Below are positions 6,036-15,828 of a DNA stretch of 64,000 nt, in pieces. The stretch is taken from the NCBI GenBank assembly GCA_030247575.1, contig JAOTRV010000003.1, positions 1 to 64,000 of the forward strand. The letters are read 5' to 3'. Origin of the DNA: Sulfuritalea sp. (lineage in GTDB: Bacteria; Pseudomonadota; Gammaproteobacteria; Burkholderiales; Rhodocyclaceae). The position numbers and the translations under genes were made by a program. The notes below the pieces were generated by a model. That model did no database searches. It worked only from the letters and a program-made list of their open reading frames with translations, and was not told the origin of the DNA. Each line of letters starts with the position of its first letter. Within the stretch, counting starts at the first letter, position 1.

Positions 6036-8738
6036 TCATCGCCGCCAGCGTTTTTCCAGTTCGATGATGCCCATCGCGATCAACGCGATCACGGCAATCT
6101 CGCCCCAGGCGCGGGCGTCGATCGGCGCCGTGGAAAATGCCGCATTGAGCGGCCCCCAATAGGTGATCAGCATCTGCAGCGCCAGCTGCAGGCCGGCGCC
6201 CCACCATACCCACGGATTGGAGAAGGCCGCGACGGCGCTGACCGGCAGCCGCAGCGAGCGGCAATTGAACAGGTAGACGATCTCGATCGCGACGAATACG
6301 TTCATCGCGATGGTGCGCGCCTCGGCCATCGCCTGGCCGCGATCGAGGGCCAGCATGAACATGCCGAAGGCACCGGCCAGCATCAGGATGCCGACCAGCA
6401 CGATGCGCCCGATCAGCACGGAGTCCAGCACCGGTGCGCGCGGCGGTCGCGGCGGACGGTGCATGATGCCGCGTTCCGGCGGTTCGAGCGCCAGCGGCAG
6501 GCCGAGCAGCACCGCGGTGGTCATGTTGATCCAGAGAATCTGCAGCGGCGTGATCGGCAAGGTGACGCCGGCCACGACAGCGGCGAGGATCACCAGGCCT
6601 TCGCCGAAGTTGGTCGGCAGGGTCCATGTGATGAATTTCACCAGGTTGTCGTAGATGCCGCGTCCTTCTTCCACCGCCGCTTCGATGGTGGCGAAGTTGT
6701 CGTCGGTGAGCACCATCGCCGCCGCTTCCTTGGCCACGTCGGTGCCGCCCATGCCCATGGCGATGCCGATATCGGCCTGTTTGAGCGCGGGAGCATCGTT
6801 GACGCCGTCGCCGGTCATGGCCACGACCTCGCCCTGCGCCTGCAGCGCGCGCACCAGGCGCAGCTTCTGTTCCGGCTCGACGCGGGCGAAGACATCGACG
6901 CCGCTGGCGGCGGCCTTCAGCGCCTCGTCGTCGAGCAGGGCCAGATCGCGGCCGGTCAATACCCGGGCCGCAGCGCCATCCTTGACGACGCCGACTTGCG
7001 CCGCAATCGCCCGCGCCGTTTCGGCATGGTCGCCGGTAATCATCTTCACCCGAATGCCTGCGGCATGACAGGTGCGCACCGCGCCGATGGCGCGCGCGCG
7101 CGGCGGATCGATCATGCCGGCCAGTCCCAGAAACACCAGTTCGCTGGCGATCATGGTTTCATCCAGCGGTTCACCGGCGGCCGGATGCCGCCGCGCCAAC
7201 GCCAGCACGCGCAGGCCGCGGCTCGCCATGCGCGCGGCGGCGGCTTCCACGGGCGCGGACTCCAGTGGAACCTCGCTGCCATCGGCGGTCAGCATGTTGC
7301 GGCAGGCGGGCAGCAGCTTTTCTATGGCGCCCTTGACGTACACCACCGACTGGCCGTCGACGCCGTGCAGCGTTGCCATGGTCTGGCGCGCCGAATCGAA
7401 GGGCAGTTCGTCCTTGCGTGGAAAGACGTTGCGCAGGGTGGCTTCATCCAGGCCGCTCTTGCGCGCCACGACCAGCAGCGCGGCTTCGGTCGGGTCGCCG
7501 GTGATCTTCCATTGCCGGTTCTCGTGGCAGAGCGCGGCGTCATTGCACAGGGCGCCGGCCAGCAGAGTGTCATGCAGGGGAGTCGACGCTGGCGATACGG
7601 CGCTCCGGTCGTCGCGCAGCAGTTCACCTTCCGGCTTGTAGCCCTGGCCGCTGACGCTGAAGCGTTCGCCGCCGGCCCACAGTTCGGTGACGGTCATGGC
7701 GTTTTCGGTCAGCGTGCCGGTCTTGTCGGTGCAGATTACCGTGGTGCTGCCCAGGGCTTCGACCGCCGGCAGATGGCGGATGATGGCACGGCGCCTGGCC
7801 ATGCGGCTGACGCCGATCGCCAGTGTGATGCTCATGGCCGCCGGCAGGCCCTCGGGAATGGCGCCGACGGCGAGCGCCACCGCCGCCACCAGCATGTTCG
7901 CCATGGATTCACCGCGCCAGACGCCGATCACGAAGGTGAGCGCGGCCAGGCCGAGAATCACCCAGAGCAGCAGGCCGGCGAACTCGGCCATCTTTTTCGT
8001 CAGCGGCGTGGCGATCTCGGGCGCGCCGGCGATCAGGCCCGAAATGCGGCCGGTTTCGGTGGCGTCCGCCGTGGCGACGACGAGCCCGTGGCCCTGGCCG
8101 GCGACCACGGTGGTGCCGGCGTAGGCCATGTTGCGGCGATCGGCGAGCCGGGTGTCGTCCGGCAGTTCGTCGTGATGCTTGTCGATGGGAGCGGCCTCGC
8201 CGGTCAGCGCGGCCTCGACCGTGCGCAACTGCCGCGCGGAGACGATGCGCAAGTCGGCCGGCACCTTGTCGCCGGCGCTCAACCAGACCACGTCGCCCGG
8301 CACCAGATGTACCGCATCGATGCGCTGCCGGCGGCCGGAGCGGACCACCGTGACCTCGGTCGCCAGGGCTCGCGCCAGCGCCGCCAGCGCTGCCTCGGCC
8401 TTGCCTTCCTGCAGGTAACCGATGACGGCGTTGACCATCACCACGCCGAAGATGACCGAGCTGTCGACCCATTCGCCCAGGACCGAGGTGGCAATCCCCG
8501 AGGCGATCAGCACCAGCACCAGCGGTTCCTTCAACTGGCTCAGGAAACGTTGCAGCGCACTGCGTCCCGGCTGCTCGCGCAGGCGGTTGGGGCCATGGCG
8601 CAACAGCCTCGCCGCGGCCTCCTCTTCCGCCAGGCCGTGATCCAGGTCCGCTCTGTGGCGGGCCAGCGCATCCGCCGCGGACAGGGCGTGCCAGGGCGTA
8701 GTGTCAGCCGCGAGCGGCGGGGAAGGTGGTGTGGCCAT
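6036..8738 (-). CDS. cation-transporting P-type ATPase (P2 class, Ca2+/Na+-like)
   Basis: 900 residues from the ATG at 8738; an ATG at 8771 is possible but less likely. It has an N-terminal cation-ATPase domain, E1-E2 ATPase domain (TGEAAPIDKH), the phosphorylation motif DKTGTLT near residue 338, TGDGVNDAPALKQADIGIAMG, and a C-terminal cation-ATPase domain, with about ten membrane segments. The PEGLP motif in membrane segment 4 is typical of calcium/sodium P2 pumps; the ion itself is not certain. A linker in the nucleotide-binding region (AVSPASTP) is encoded by a short interspersed repeat. It is convergent with the thioredoxin-like gene. Confidence 0.92.
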   Translation of the reverse strand: MATPPSPPLAADTTPWHALSAADALARHRADLDHGLAEEEAAARLLRHGPNRLREQPGRSALQRFLSQLKEPLVLVLIASGIATSVLGEWVDSSVIFGVVMVNAVIGYLQEGKAEAALAALARALATEVTVVRSGRRQRIDAVHLVPGDVVWLSAGDKVPADLRIVSARQLRTVEAALTGEAAPIDKHHDELPDDTRLADRRNMAYAGTTVVAGQGHGLVVATADATETGRISGLIAGAPEIATPLTKKMAEFAGLLLWVILGLAALTFVIGVWRGESMANMLVAAVALAVGAIPEGLPAAMSITLAIGVSRMARRRAIIRHLPAVEALGSTTVICTDKTGTLTENAMTVTELWAGGERFSVSGQGYKPEGELLRDDRSAVSPASTPLHDTLLAGALCNDAALCHENRQWKITGDPTEAALLVVARKSGLDEATLRNVFPRKDELPFDSARQTMATLHGVDGQSVVYVKGAIEKLLPACRNMLTADGSEVPLESAPVEAAAARMASRGLRVLALARRHPAAGEPLDETMIASELVFLGLAGMIDPPRARAIGAVRTCHAAGIRVKMITGDHAETARAIAAQVGVVKDGAAARVLTGRDLALLDDEALKAAASGVDVFARVEPEQKLRLVRALQAQGEVVAMTGDGVNDAPALKQADIGIAMGMGGTDVAKEAAAMVLTDDNFATIEAAVEEGRGIYDNLVKFITWTLPTNFGEGLVILAAVVAGVTLPITPLQILWINMTTAVLLGLPLALEPPERGIMHRPPRPPRAPVLDSVLIGRIVLVGILMLAGAFGMFMLALDRGQAMAEARTIAMNVFVAIEIVYLFNCRSLRLPVSAVAAFSNPWVWWGAGLQLALQMLITYWGPLNAAFSTAPIDARAWGEIAVIALIAMGIIELEKRWRR
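7579..7602 (+). repeat. short interspersed repeat, copy b
   Basis: Plus-strand match GGAGTCGACGCTGGCG then ATACGGCG. It lies antisense within the P-type ATPase gene, which reads it as AVSPASTP in a variable linker, in the same frame as copies a and d. Confidence 0.75.
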
Positions 8739-8810
8739 GGCCTGATTATGCCGCGAAGTCCCGGGCGACAAAGTCCCGGGCCGGCGGGGCCGCGTCGCGC
8801 GAGGGCGCTG

Positions 8811-11687
8811 TCAGTGGGTGCGGCGCCCTGCGGCGAATTGCTCGAATGTCTCGGCGGAAAGGGGCCGGCTGAAGAAATAGCCCTGAATCTCGTTGCAGCC
8901 ATAGCGCTGCACGCGATCCAGCTGCTCGACGGTTTCCACGCCTTCGGCAATGGCGCGCAGCCGCAGCGAGCGGGCGATGCTGATGATGGCCCGCGCCAGC
9001 GCGTCGCCTTCTTCGTCCTGATGCATGTCGGCGATGAAGGAGCGGTCGATCTTCAGCTTGTCGACGCGGAAGCGCTTCAGGTAGGACAGGCTCGAATAGC
9101 CGGTGCCGAAATCGTCGATGGCGACGCTGGTGCCGATGGTCTTCAGATCCGAGATGACTTCGCGCAGCGTGTCGCTGTTTTCCATCAGCGTCGATTCGGT
9201 GAGTTCGATTTCGATCTGTCGCGGCGGGATGCCCGCATCGCGCGCATGGCGCCGCACCAGATCGACCAGGTCGGTGCGGAAGATCTGCTTGCCCGAGACG
9301 TTCACCGCGATTCTCCAGTCGTTGCCGGCGTCCCGCCAGAGTCGCGCCTGCCGGCAGGCTTCGGCCAGCACCCACTCGCCGATGGGCAGGATCAGTCCCG
9401 ATTCTTCGGCGACCGGGATGAACTCCATCGGCGAGACGCTGCCGCCGTCCGGGTGGTTCCAGCGCAGCAGGGCTTCGGCGCCGAAAATGCTCCGCGAGTC
9501 CGCATAGACCTGCGGCTGGAAGACCAGGCTGAGTTCCTGCCTCTCGATGGCACGGCGCAGGCGATTGGTCAGATCCAGCCGGTGATTGGCCCGCTGGTTC
9601 ATTTCGGCGGAGAAGAAGCTGAAGGTCTGGCGCCCGGACTCCTTGGCGTGGTACATCGCGGTGTCGGCCTTCTGCATCAGGGTGTCGAAGTCGCGGCCGT
9701 CATCGGGCGCCAGGGCGATGCCGAGCGATGCCGAGGTGGTCAGGCTGCGCTGGCCGATGTCGAAAGGTTGCAGCAGGCTTTCCTGCACCTTGTGGGCGAT
9801 GCGCGCCACGGCCTCGGGCCCGTCGACGTCGTCCAGCAGGAGAATGAACTCGTCGCCGCCCTGGCGGCTCAAGGTGTCCGAATCCCTGAGGCACAGCCTG
9901 AGCCGGCCGACCACGGCGACCAGCAGGGCGTCGCCGACCGGGTGGCCGAGCGAGTCGTTGATGCGCTTGAAGTGATCGAGGTCGAGGAAGACGAAGGCCA
10001 TGCGCTTGCCGGAACGCTTCTGCCGTTCGCTCATCTGGCTGAAGCGGTCGCGCAGCAGCAGGCGGTTGGGCAGGCCGGTGAGCGGGTCATGGTGGGCCAG
10101 ATGCTGAATCTGTTCTTCCGTGGCCTTGCGCAGCGAGATATCGGAAAAGCAGCCGACGAAGTTCTGCACTTCGCCCTGGGCATCAAGCGTCGCCGTGATG
10201 GACAGCCATTTCGGGAAGATCTCGCCGTTCTTGCGCCGGTCCCAGACCTCGCCCTCCCAGGCGCCGGCCACCAGGACGGTGTGCCACATTTCCTCGTAGA
10301 AGCCGTCGTCGTGGCGGCCCGATTTCATGATGCGCGGGGTGTGGCCGATGACCTCCTGCTCGCTGTAACCGGTGATGTCGGTGAAGGCGCGGTTGACCTT
10401 GATGATGACTCCGTCGCGGTCGGTGATCAGCAGGGCTTCGAGGGTGTTGGCGAACACCGTGTCGGCCAGTTGCAGTTCGGCCTCGTGGCGCTTGCGCTCG
10501 CTGATGTCGGCATAGACCCAGATCGATCCGTCCTGCGGCGCCGCCGGGTCGAGCGAGCGGCCCGACGTCTCGCACCAGATGATTCTTCCATCGCGTCGCC
10601 GGTGGCGCATTTCGCGGTCGCAGTAACCCTGTTCGACCAGGTCGCGATAGGCGGCTTCGCCCTCGGCGAGCCAGTCCTCCCGTGAGGGAAAGATCACCTC
10701 GGTGCTTTGGCCGATCAGTTGTTCCGGTCCGTCGAAGCCAAAAATCTCCGCCACCCGCCGGTTGCAGTTGAGGATGACGCGATTCCTGATCAGGGCGATG
10801 CCGACATGGGCGTTGTCGAAAATCAGCCTTTGCTCGTCGAGCAGCGAGGCCATGCGCGCCTCGATGCGCTTGCGCTCGCTGATGTCGGTGTAGGAGGTGA
10901 CGAAGCCGCCATCGGGCAGCGGCGAGCGCTGGATTTCGAGCACCGTGCCGTCGGCGCGCCGGCGCTCGACGCGGTAGGGTTGGCGCTGATTGACGCGCTC
11001 CATGGCCGCGGCGAAGGCGGCATCGGAATCGACTTCGCCGTATTCGCCCCGTTCGGCGACGGCACGCAGGATGGATTGCAGATCGGGCGCCTCGGCAGCG
11101 AAAAATTCTGCGGGAAGCCCGACCAGGCGCCTGAATTCCTCGTTGTAGCGGGTGACGCGCAGGTTTTCGTCGATCAGCGTGATGCCGCAGGGGAAGTGCT
11201 CGATGATGGCGCGCTGCTTCTCGTGTTCATGGCGCAACGCCTCGTCGGCGCGCTTGCGCAGGGTGATGTCCTGCAGCGTCTCGATGGCGCCGATCAATAC
11301 CCCGCTGGAATCGAGCAGTGGCGCTGCGGTGAAGTAAAGCCAAGTGCCGCCGGCGCCGATGTTCGGAAAGAAATCCTCGGCCTCGTAGGAGCCCGGAATC
11401 AGCGGTGAACGCCGGTACTTTCCGTCATAAAAGGTGGCGACGGCGTCGATGTCGCGGGAAACCACCAGATCGGCCATGACCGGCCGCGAATGGGAATAGA
11501 AGGGCCGCCATTGATCCCGCGTGCCGATCAGTTTTGAAGCCGGATAGTGGAGTACGACCTCGCAGGCACGATTCCAGTGCGTCACCCGGTGTTCCCGGTC
11601 GATGACGAAGGTCGGCACCGGGGAACCCTGAATGATCTTGTCGAGGAAGTCCCGTTCCGCGACGGGTGCGCGCTGGCTGGAGTCCAC
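8811..11687 (-). CDS. PAS-GGDEF-EAL sensor, cyclic di-GMP turnover
   Basis: 958 residues without a signal peptide or membrane segment. Four PAS domains are visible (about 10-145, 155-275, 285-400, 405-530), then a GGDEF domain (GGDEF near 609, with an RxxD product-inhibition site five residues upstream) and an EAL domain (EALLRW near 734, [17 protein letters not shown] intact). Both catalytic motifs are preserved, so it could make or degrade cyclic di-GMP. The signal sensed by the PAS domains is unknown. The gene stands alone, with the ATPase gene downstream on the same strand after a 72-base gap. Confidence 0.93.
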   Translation of the reverse strand: MDSSQRAPVAERDFLDKIIQGSPVPTFVIDREHRVTHWNRACEVVLHYPASKLIGTRDQWRPFYSHSRPVMADLVVSRDIDAVATFYDGKYRRSPLIPGSYEAEDFFPNIGAGGTWLYFTAAPLLDSSGVLIGAIETLQDITLRKRADEALRHEHEKQRAIIEHFPCGITLIDENLRVTRYNEEFRRLVGLPAEFFAAEAPDLQSILRAVAERGEYGEVDSDAAFAAAMERVNQRQPYRVERRRADGTVLEIQRSPLPDGGFVTSYTDISERKRIEARMASLLDEQRLIFDNAHVGIALIRNRVILNCNRRVAEIFGFDGPEQLIGQSTEVIFPSREDWLAEGEAAYRDLVEQGYCDREMRHRRRDGRIIWCETSGRSLDPAAPQDGSIWVYADISERKRHEAELQLADTVFANTLEALLITDRDGVIIKVNRAFTDITGYSEQEVIGHTPRIMKSGRHDDGFYEEMWHTVLVAGAWEGEVWDRRKNGEIFPKWLSITATLDAQGEVQNFVGCFSDISLRKATEEQIQHLAHHDPLTGLPNRLLLRDRFSQMSERQKRSGKRMAFVFLDLDHFKRINDSLGHPVGDALLVAVVGRLRLCLRDSDTLSRQGGDEFILLLDDVDGPEAVARIAHKVQESLLQPFDIGQRSLTTSASLGIALAPDDGRDFDTLMQKADTAMYHAKESGRQTFSFFSAEMNQRANHRLDLTNRLRRAIERQELSLVFQPQVYADSRSIFGAEALLRWNHPDGGSVSPMEFIPVAEESGLILPIGEWVLAEACRQARLWRDAGNDWRIAVNVSGKQIFRTDLVDLVRRHARDAGIPPRQIEIELTESTLMENSDTLREVISDLKTIGTSVAIDDFGTGYSSLSYLKRFRVDKLKIDRSFIADMHQDEEGDALARAIISIARSLRLRAIAEGVETVEQLDRVQRYGCNEIQGYFFSRPLSAETFEQFAAGRRTH

Positions 11688-11871
11688 TGGTCGGCCGAAA
11701 GAGATTGATGGTAACCCTCGAAAGCTTACTTAGGCCTTACTTTAGTTATAGGTGTAGCCTAGCCCTGATTTTCAGCGGAAGCAAATCGCGAATGCCGGCG
11801 CGGACTGCGGAAGTCCTTTGCGTGTGCGTTGGCGGTCCCGCCGCGCGCGGCAGGCAGACCGGCAGGACGAG
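11688..11871. other. intergenic region with tandem TTACTT units
   Basis: No gene is visible. Between 11724 and 11745 two similar units, GCTTACTTAGG and CCTTACTTTAG, follow each other. On the minus strand TATAAC (11750-11745) could be a -10 for the PAS-GGDEF-EAL gene, but no good -35 is present. The part next to the KefB/C-type gene is GC-rich and without a clear terminator. Confidence 0.3.
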
Positions 11872-13590
11872 CTACTTCTTCGGCGGCGTGTAGAAGTCGC
11901 GCAGCGAGGCGTAGCGCTCGGCACGCGCCGCGCGGACATGGAGGATCGCCTTCTTCATCGGGATGCCCGCCTGCACCAGGGTTTCGGCGGCGATCAGCAG
12001 GCTGCTCTCCAGCACTTCGGGGATCACCTCGGTGGCCCCGGCGGCCTTGAGGCGGGCGACATCCTTGTCGTCGGTGGTGCGTACCACGATGGGAATTTCC
12101 GGCCGGGCGCCGCGCACGATGCGCACCACGCGTTCCGCCGAATGCGCGTCGGGGTAGGTGATGACCACCGAGCGCGCCCGCGCGACGCCGGCCGCCTGCA
12201 GGACTTCCGGCCGGTCGGCGTTGCCGAAGACGACGTTGATGCCCTGGGTGCGGGCTTCCGCGATGCGCTGCGGGTCGACGTCGAGTGCGATGAAGGGGAT
12301 TTTTTCGATGGCGAGAAATTCCGCGATGCGCCCGCCGGTACGGCCGTAGCCGCAGACGATCACGTGCTCGCCGAGTTCGAGGCTGTGCACGGCGATGTTC
12401 TGGATTACGGTGGCCTTGTGCGCCCAGTCGCCGCGGCCCATGTCGCCGGACAGGCTCGCGGCGCGGGCGATCAGGAAGGGGGCGATGAACATCGACAGCA
12501 GCATGGCCGAGAGCGTGATCTGGAATACATCGATGGAAATCAATCCCAGTTGGTGGGCCAGCCCGATCAGCACCAGGCCGAACTCCCCGGCTTGCGCCAG
12601 TTGCGCCGAGGTGCGCAGGCTGGCGACCAGCGGGGTTTTCGCCACGCGCGTGATGATCAGCATCACCACGGCCTTGCCGCCGATCAGCAGAATCACGGCA
12701 AGCAGCAGTTTGTGGAGATTGGCGAGCACGTAGGCGATGTCCAGCATCATGCCGACCGTGACGAAAAACAGGCCGAGCAGGATGTCGCGAAACGGCCGGA
12801 TGTCGGCTTCGACGTGGTGGCGGTATACCGTTTCCGAGATCAGCATGCCGCCGACAAAGGCCCCCAGCGCCAGCGACAGCCCGGCCTGCGCTGTCAGAAA
12901 GGACAGGCCGACCACGATCCACAGCGTGGTCAGCACCAGCAGTTCGTTCGAGCGGACCCTGGCGGCGGCGTCGAAGATGCGTGCCATCAGCTTCTGCCCC
13001 AGCCAGATCAGCAGTGCCAGCACGGCGACCGCCTGCGCCGCGGCGACGGCCAGCGAGCGCCACAGGTCGTCGCCGGAGGCCGCCAGCGCCGGCAGCAGGA
13101 TCAGGCAGGGCGCCACGGCAAGGTCCTGGAACAGCAGCACGCCCATGGTCTGCCGCCCGGAGCGCGAGTGGAGTTCGAAGCGGTCGGAAAGCATCTTGGC
13201 GACAATGGCGGTCGAGGACATCGCGACCGCGATGCCCACCGCGATGCCGCTGCGCCAGCCCTGGCCGTAAGCCAGCGCCGTGACCAGTCCGGTACCCAGC
13301 GCGGTCAGCGCCATCTGCGCCGAGCCGAAGCCGAACACCAGCGCTCGCATCGTCTGCAGGCGCTTGAGGCTGAATTCGAGGCCGATCGAAAACATCAGGA
13401 AGACGATGCCGAATTCGGCGAAGCTCTCCACTTCGGCATTTTCAGCCAGCAGGGCAAGGCCGTGGGGGCCCATCACGATGCCGATCGCCAGGTAGGCCAG
13501 CATCGAGGGCAGCTTGAAGCGGCGAACCACCGCCACCGCGCCGACGGCGGCGGTAAGCAGCAGCAGGATCACGAACAGATGCTGGGACAT
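11872..13590 (-). CDS. KefB/KefC-type monovalent cation:proton exchanger (CPA2) with RCK domain
   Basis: 572 residues from the ATG at 13590. About twelve membrane segments form a Na+/H+ exchanger domain (to about residue 375), followed by a TrkA-N/RCK nucleotide-binding domain (VIVCGYGRTGGRIAEFL) and a C-terminal helical tail ending in Lys-rich residues. Such proteins export K+ in exchange for protons, often under control of NAD(H) or glutathione adducts. An upstream in-frame ATG at 13638 would add 16 residues. It is divergent from the K+ channel gene, with which it shares a 97-base gap. Confidence 0.9.
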   Translation of the reverse strand: MSQHLFVILLLLTAAVGAVAVVRRFKLPSMLAYLAIGIVMGPHGLALLAENAEVESFAEFGIVFLMFSIGLEFSLKRLQTMRALVFGFGSAQMALTALGTGLVTALAYGQGWRSGIAVGIAVAMSSTAIVAKMLSDRFELHSRSGRQTMGVLLFQDLAVAPCLILLPALAASGDDLWRSLAVAAAQAVAVLALLIWLGQKLMARIFDAAARVRSNELLVLTTLWIVVGLSFLTAQAGLSLALGAFVGGMLISETVYRHHVEADIRPFRDILLGLFFVTVGMMLDIAYVLANLHKLLLAVILLIGGKAVVMLIITRVAKTPLVASLRTSAQLAQAGEFGLVLIGLAHQLGLISIDVFQITLSAMLLSMFIAPFLIARAASLSGDMGRGDWAHKATVIQNIAVHSLELGEHVIVCGYGRTGGRIAEFLAIEKIPFIALDVDPQRIAEARTQGINVVFGNADRPEVLQAAGVARARSVVITYPDAHSAERVVRIVRGARPEIPIVVRTTDDKDVARLKAAGATEVIPEVLESSLLIAAETLVQAGIPMKKAILHVRAARAERYASLRDFYTPPKK

Positions 13591-13647
13591 GGGGAGAATG
13601 ATACCGGCGTAGCGGCAGAGAACAGCAGGTAAAATCACTCATCCGAA

Positions 13648-13671
13648 ACAGTAGACGCTGGCGCGACGGCG
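13648..13671 (+). repeat. short interspersed repeat, copy c
   Basis: Plus-strand match ACAGTAGACGCTGGCG then CGACGGCG, one deviation from the consensus. It is one of only two copies outside coding sequence, in the divergent gap between the exchanger and the K+ channel. Confidence 0.7.
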
Positions 13672-13687
13672 CCTTGCCCACCGGGCC

Positions 13688-14734
13688 ATGATTTCCGACG
13701 GTAACACTGACGAGGTTTTCCATCGCGCGCGCCTGTCGATCGGCATCGCGCTGATCGCCTTCGCCGCGATCATGGCTGTCGGCACGGTCGGCTACAGGCA
13801 TCTCGGTGGCGCCGAAACCGGTTGGACGGATGCCCTCTACATGACCTTCCTGATGGTCGCCACGATCGGCTACGGCGCCGGCGTGGAGATATGGCACCGG
13901 CCGGACGCGCAAATATTCACCATGACGATTGCTTTTTCCGGCATCGCCGTGATGACGTATTTCTTTTCAAGCGTGACGGCCATCGTTCTGGCCAGCGATT
14001 TCGACAAGTCGATGCGGAGACGGCGGATGGACAAGATGATGAAAAAGCTGCACGGGCACTACATCGTTTGCGGCTTCGGTCGGGTCGGCCGCAATGTCGC
14101 CCAAGAACTCGACGCCACCCACCGCCACTACATCGCCATCGAGGAGGACCTCGGGCAGATCGAGGCGCAGGCGGACAAGCGGCCCGGGCTGTTGTACATC
14201 CACGGCGACGCGGTGGACGACGACGTCCTGGCCGAAGCGAACATCGCCGATGCCCACGGCGTTTTCGCCGTCACCGGCGACGACAGCCGCAACCTGATGA
14301 TCGCGCTGACCGCAAAGCAACTGGCGCCCGGCGTGCGCGTCGTCGCCCGCTGCAACGATATCCGCAACGTCGAGAAGATGAAGAAGGCGGGCGCCGACGC
14401 CGTCGTTTCGCCCAATTTCACCGGCGGCATGCGCATCGCCTCGGCGATGATCCGGCCGCACGTGGTGTCCTTCCTCGACGAGATGCTGCGCACCGAGCAC
14501 AAGCTGCGCGTCGAGGAAGTGGTCGTGCCGAAGAGCTTCGTGCCCAAGGCCCTGGGCGAACTGGGACTCAAGGGGACGACCTACATCCTTCTCGCGGTGC
14601 GCACTCGCGGCGACTGGACTTTCAATCCGCCCGCCGATTTCGTCGTCGAGCCCGGTCACACCCTGATCGCGATGGCTTCGCCGCACGGCCGCTTCGAGAT
14701 GGAGTCGGCGCTGTTCCTGATGGACGATGACTAG
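13688..14734 (+). CDS. two-transmembrane potassium channel with RCK domain
   Basis: 348 residues. Two membrane helices (about 15-33 and 75-98) flank a pore loop with the K+ selectivity filter TIGYG at 59-63. A TrkA-N/RCK domain ([16 protein letters not shown], about 124-240) and a TrkA-C domain (about 255-340) follow. This is the MthK-like plan, in which ligand binding to the RCK ring gates the pore. It is divergent from a CPA2 K+ exchanger, which suggests shared potassium homeostasis. The start ATG at 13688 has no strong Shine-Dalgarno. Confidence 0.93.
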   Translation: MISDGNTDEVFHRARLSIGIALIAFAAIMAVGTVGYRHLGGAETGWTDALYMTFLMVATIGYGAGVEIWHRPDAQIFTMTIAFSGIAVMTYFFSSVTAIVLASDFDKSMRRRRMDKMMKKLHGHYIVCGFGRVGRNVAQELDATHRHYIAIEEDLGQIEAQADKRPGLLYIHGDAVDDDVLAEANIADAHGVFAVTGDDSRNLMIALTAKQLAPGVRVVARCNDIRNVEKMKKAGADAVVSPNFTGGMRIASAMIRPHVVSFLDEMLRTEHKLRVEEVVVPKSFVPKALGELGLKGTTYILLAVRTRGDWTFNPPADFVVEPGHTLIAMASPHGRFEMESALFLMDDD

Positions 14735-14743
14735 GAGGCTTCG

Positions 14744-15229
14744 CTAGCGCTGGATCGGGCGCGCCGTGGTGACGAAGAGCAGGGTACGCGCTTCGCGGAT
14801 GTCGGCATGCAAGGCTTCCACCAGCGGCGGATTGACCGGCTTGTCGGCGGCCCAGTCGATGATGAAGTTGGCGCCCGAACCGCCTGAAGAGTCGGAGCGC
14901 GGCACATAGAGTTCGTAGGTGCCGAGCGGCGGGATCGCCTGCGGCTTCTGCAGGAATTCGCGCAGCAGCTTGCCGTCGGTGTTGTAGTAGCGCGCGCTGA
15001 CGACCCTCATGCCAGCGCTGGGGTCGGTGTTGCGAATGCTGATGTGGGTCGATACGAGCGTTTCGGACGGTTTGCCGGTCCGCGGGTGTACGTCGCCATG
15101 GTAGAGATGCGAGTAGATCGGCAGGTAGAGCGACTGCCCGGCGATTCGCTGCGGAATCTCCTGCGCTGCGGCGGCCCATGCTCCGATGCAGAGCGCCACG
15201 CCGGCAACCCGGCGCAACATTCTTGCCAT
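14744..15229 (-). CDS. DUF3124 family exported protein
   Basis: 161 residues from the ATG at 15229. A signal peptide (about 1-23, ending in AAAA) is followed by a domain with SLYLPIYSHLYHGD, SIRNTD, a YYNTDGKL segment and GGSGANFIIDW, which I recognise as DUF3124. The family function is unknown; the protein is probably periplasmic. It is convergent with the K+ channel gene (9-base gap) and 53 bases downstream of the universal stress protein gene on the same strand. An ATG at 15259 is a less likely start. Confidence 0.8.
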   Translation of the reverse strand: MARMLRRVAGVALCIGAWAAAAQEIPQRIAGQSLYLPIYSHLYHGDVHPRTGKPSETLVSTHISIRNTDPSAGMRVVSARYYNTDGKLLREFLQKPQAIPPLGTYELYVPRSDSSGGSGANFIIDWAADKPVNPPLVEALHADIREARTLLFVTTARPIQR

Positions 15230-15282
15230 GCGCTCCACAGGATTGGTATCGCAGGTCACGGTGAGCAGGCAGCAATCAGCTG

Positions 15283-15705
15283 CTACTTGACTACCGTAAC
15301 GGGGCAGCCGGCCAGACGGATCACGTCCGTCGCGACAGAGCCCATTAGCGCACTTCTGAGCGCGCCGGCGCCATGGGTGCCAATCACGATCGTATCGCAG
15401 CCGCTTTCGGTAGCACGGCGAGCGATGGTGTCCGCCACCGGACCGAGCGCCACCTCCGGTACATAGGTCACGCCGGCTTCGTCGAGCAGCGCGCGCGCCG
15501 CTGCCATCGCATCGCCGCCCCGGGTTTCCTGCATCGCCTCGATTTCGCGCACGGGCATGTGGCTGACGACTTCAGGGGCGTCGATAGGCGCCTGAACATT
15601 GAGCAGGATTACCTGATAATCGGCACAGCCCTGCACCAGGCGGATGGCGTGCCGCGTGATGCGATTCGAATGTTCGGAGCCGTCAACCGCTAGCAGTATT
15701 TTCAT
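15283..15705 (-). CDS. universal stress protein (UspA family)
   Basis: 140 residues, the family's normal length, starting MKILLAVDGSEHS. The C-terminal GTHGAGALRSALMGSVA matches the ATP-binding signature of UspA-type proteins, followed by CPVTVVK. It is cytoplasmic and usually dimeric. A much longer open frame continues upstream but is antisense to nhaD and htpX and is not real; the family N-terminus fixes the start at 15705. It is divergent from the NhaD-type gene. Confidence 0.92.
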   Translation of the reverse strand: MKILLAVDGSEHSNRITRHAIRLVQGCADYQVILLNVQAPIDAPEVVSHMPVREIEAMQETRGGDAMAAARALLDEAGVTYVPEVALGPVADTIARRATESGCDTIVIGTHGAGALRSALMGSVATDVIRLAGCPVTVVK

Positions 15706-15788
15706 CGCAGGACTTTCATATTTCGGGACAAGCAAGTCTATCGCATTATTCCCGATTGCCTCCCGGCGGCAGTCGGTACGCACGGGGC

Positions 15789-15797
15789 TGATACAAT
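15789..15797 (+). promoter_or_regulatory. extended -10 promoter of the NhaD-type gene
   Basis: TGATACAAT fits the extended -10 form TGn-TAtAAT, with TG at 15789-15790 and TACAAT at 15792-15797. Transcription would begin near 15804, giving a leader of about 25 bases. There is no convincing -35 hexamer. Confidence 0.4.
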
Positions 15798-15828
15798 CCG
15801 CCGACAAAAAAATCGACTGGAGTGGCGG

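Noticed and set aside
5991-10685. A 1564-codon plus-strand open frame
   Set aside because: It is antisense to the P-type ATPase and the PAS-GGDEF-EAL gene, both with full sets of family motifs. Long antisense frames are expected at this GC content.
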